Below are positions 5,065 through 5,303 of a stretch of 5,303 nucleotides of DNA, piece after piece. The stretch comes from Anaerolineales bacterium (GTDB lineage: Bacteria; Chloroflexota; Anaerolineae; Anaerolineales; VGOW01). Positions within the stretch are counted from its first letter, which is position 1. The number at the start of each line of letters is the position of its first letter. The notes beneath the pieces were generated by a model that saw only the letters and a list, made by a program, of their open reading frames with translations, searched no databases and was not told the DNA's origin. The stretch lies in contig CAKKQG010000239.1 in the NCBI GenBank assembly GCA_919901875.1, positions 1 through 5,303 on the forward strand, written 5' to 3'. The translations under genes were made by a program, and so were the position numbers.

Positions 5065-5303
5065 GATGATCAAATCGCCCCACTATGCCGTGTGCTGCTG
5101 GGTTTGTGCCTGTTTATAGCAGGTTGGGGATAGCTCTTACGGTTTGCCTTGGCTTACGCCTATCGCATTCCTTCAGAAGTTGCCGTCCCCTTCACAAAAG
5201 TGTTGGCTCAAACCGGGTAGAGCGGCATCGCGAACACAGCAGGGTCAAGGTTCTTATACCACTCTTGTCTATCACCTTGCAAGCTTAAAGAAGTGATAGT
5301 GTG
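5065..5303 (+). other. Structured non-coding right edge; possible leader of an IS110-like element
   Basis: No convincing gene is seen in these 239 nt. The only longer reading frames (+ 5085-5288 and - 5303-5208) have no recognisable protein features. Several short inverted repeats are present: CTGCT/AGCAG (5095-5099/5118-5122), CCTG/CAGG (5109-5112/5120-5123), GATAG/CTATC (5129-5133/5160-5164) around an internal loop, GGGGA/TCCCC (5126-5130/5186-5190), CAC/GTG (5193-5195/5200-5202) and CTATCAC/GTGATAG (5269-5275/5293-5299). The window ends in GTGATAGTGTG, which reads Val-Ile-Val from a GTG at 5293, compatible with the start of IS110-family transposases. In the IS110 group a structured bridge RNA lies upstream of the transposase. 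This identification is a guess from layout; a plain intergenic region cannot be excluded. Confidence 0.25.

Noticed and set aside
5085..5288. 67-aa + strand open frame at the right edge
   Set aside because: It lacks a ribosome binding site and any family resemblance, and it spans the nested inverted repeats. It is more likely non-coding.
5208..5303. - strand frame open from the window edge, 31 codons ending in ALA-MET-PRO-LEU-TYR-PRO-VAL
   Set aside because: It could be the C-terminus of a gene outside the window, but nothing in the short peptide is recognisable. The frame is short enough to be chance.
1..5303. tRNA or rRNA genes
   Set aside because: No cloverleaf with a TTCGA-type T-arm and no conserved rRNA stretch was seen on either strand by eye.

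Overview
The window looks like chromosomal DNA from an Anaerolineae-type member of the Chloroflexota, probably an environmental draft or MAG. This is inferred, not searched. The hints are the near-50% GC content, the AGACC...GGTCT intergenic hairpins, the low-complexity heptamer spacer, an apparent leaderless promoter (TATAAT a few bases from a start codon), and the gene families present. Five protein genes are well supported: two on the + strand (left half) and three on the - strand (right half), converging on a shared terminator near 2654-2681.

Layout. 1-168: intergenic DNA with a 15-bp perfect hairpin (46-78), a + strand terminator-like hairpin (101-128) and a perfect TATAAT (156-161). 169-1692 (+): a seven-helix membrane protein with a C-terminal spermidine-synthase-like Rossmann domain. 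1690-1847: four successive arrays of different heptamers (TGAACAA, AAATCCC, AATACGN, AATCTCY), starting in the stop codon of the first gene. 1867-2592 (+): a four-helix DUF1461/TIGR01906 protein, the family of the lipoprotein intramolecular transacylase Lit. 2593-2684: convergent terminator region. 3341-2685 (-): OmpR/PhoB-type response regulator. 4057-3350 (-): AlaX-type alanyl-tRNA editing protein. 4959-4054 (-): MBL-fold metallo-hydrolase with a lysine-rich tail. 5032-5064: a second 15-bp hairpin of the same family as 46-78. 5065-5303: no convincing gene, but many short inverted repeats. It may be the non-coding leader of an IS110-like element whose transposase would begin at about 5293.

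How the genes work together. The three - strand genes read as one transcription unit (hydrolase, then AlaX, then response regulator). The hydrolase stop overlaps the AlaX start as ATGA, and only 8 nt separate AlaX from the regulator. AlaX would clear mischarged Ala-tRNA. The hydrolase substrate is unknown. The regulator has no histidine kinase partner in the window. The two + strand genes are both membrane proteins, but the 174-nt repeat spacer and the second gene's own strong Shine-Dalgarno give no firm case for a functional link. The least explained parts are non-coding: the covarying hairpin pair, the heptamer arrays and the structured right edge.
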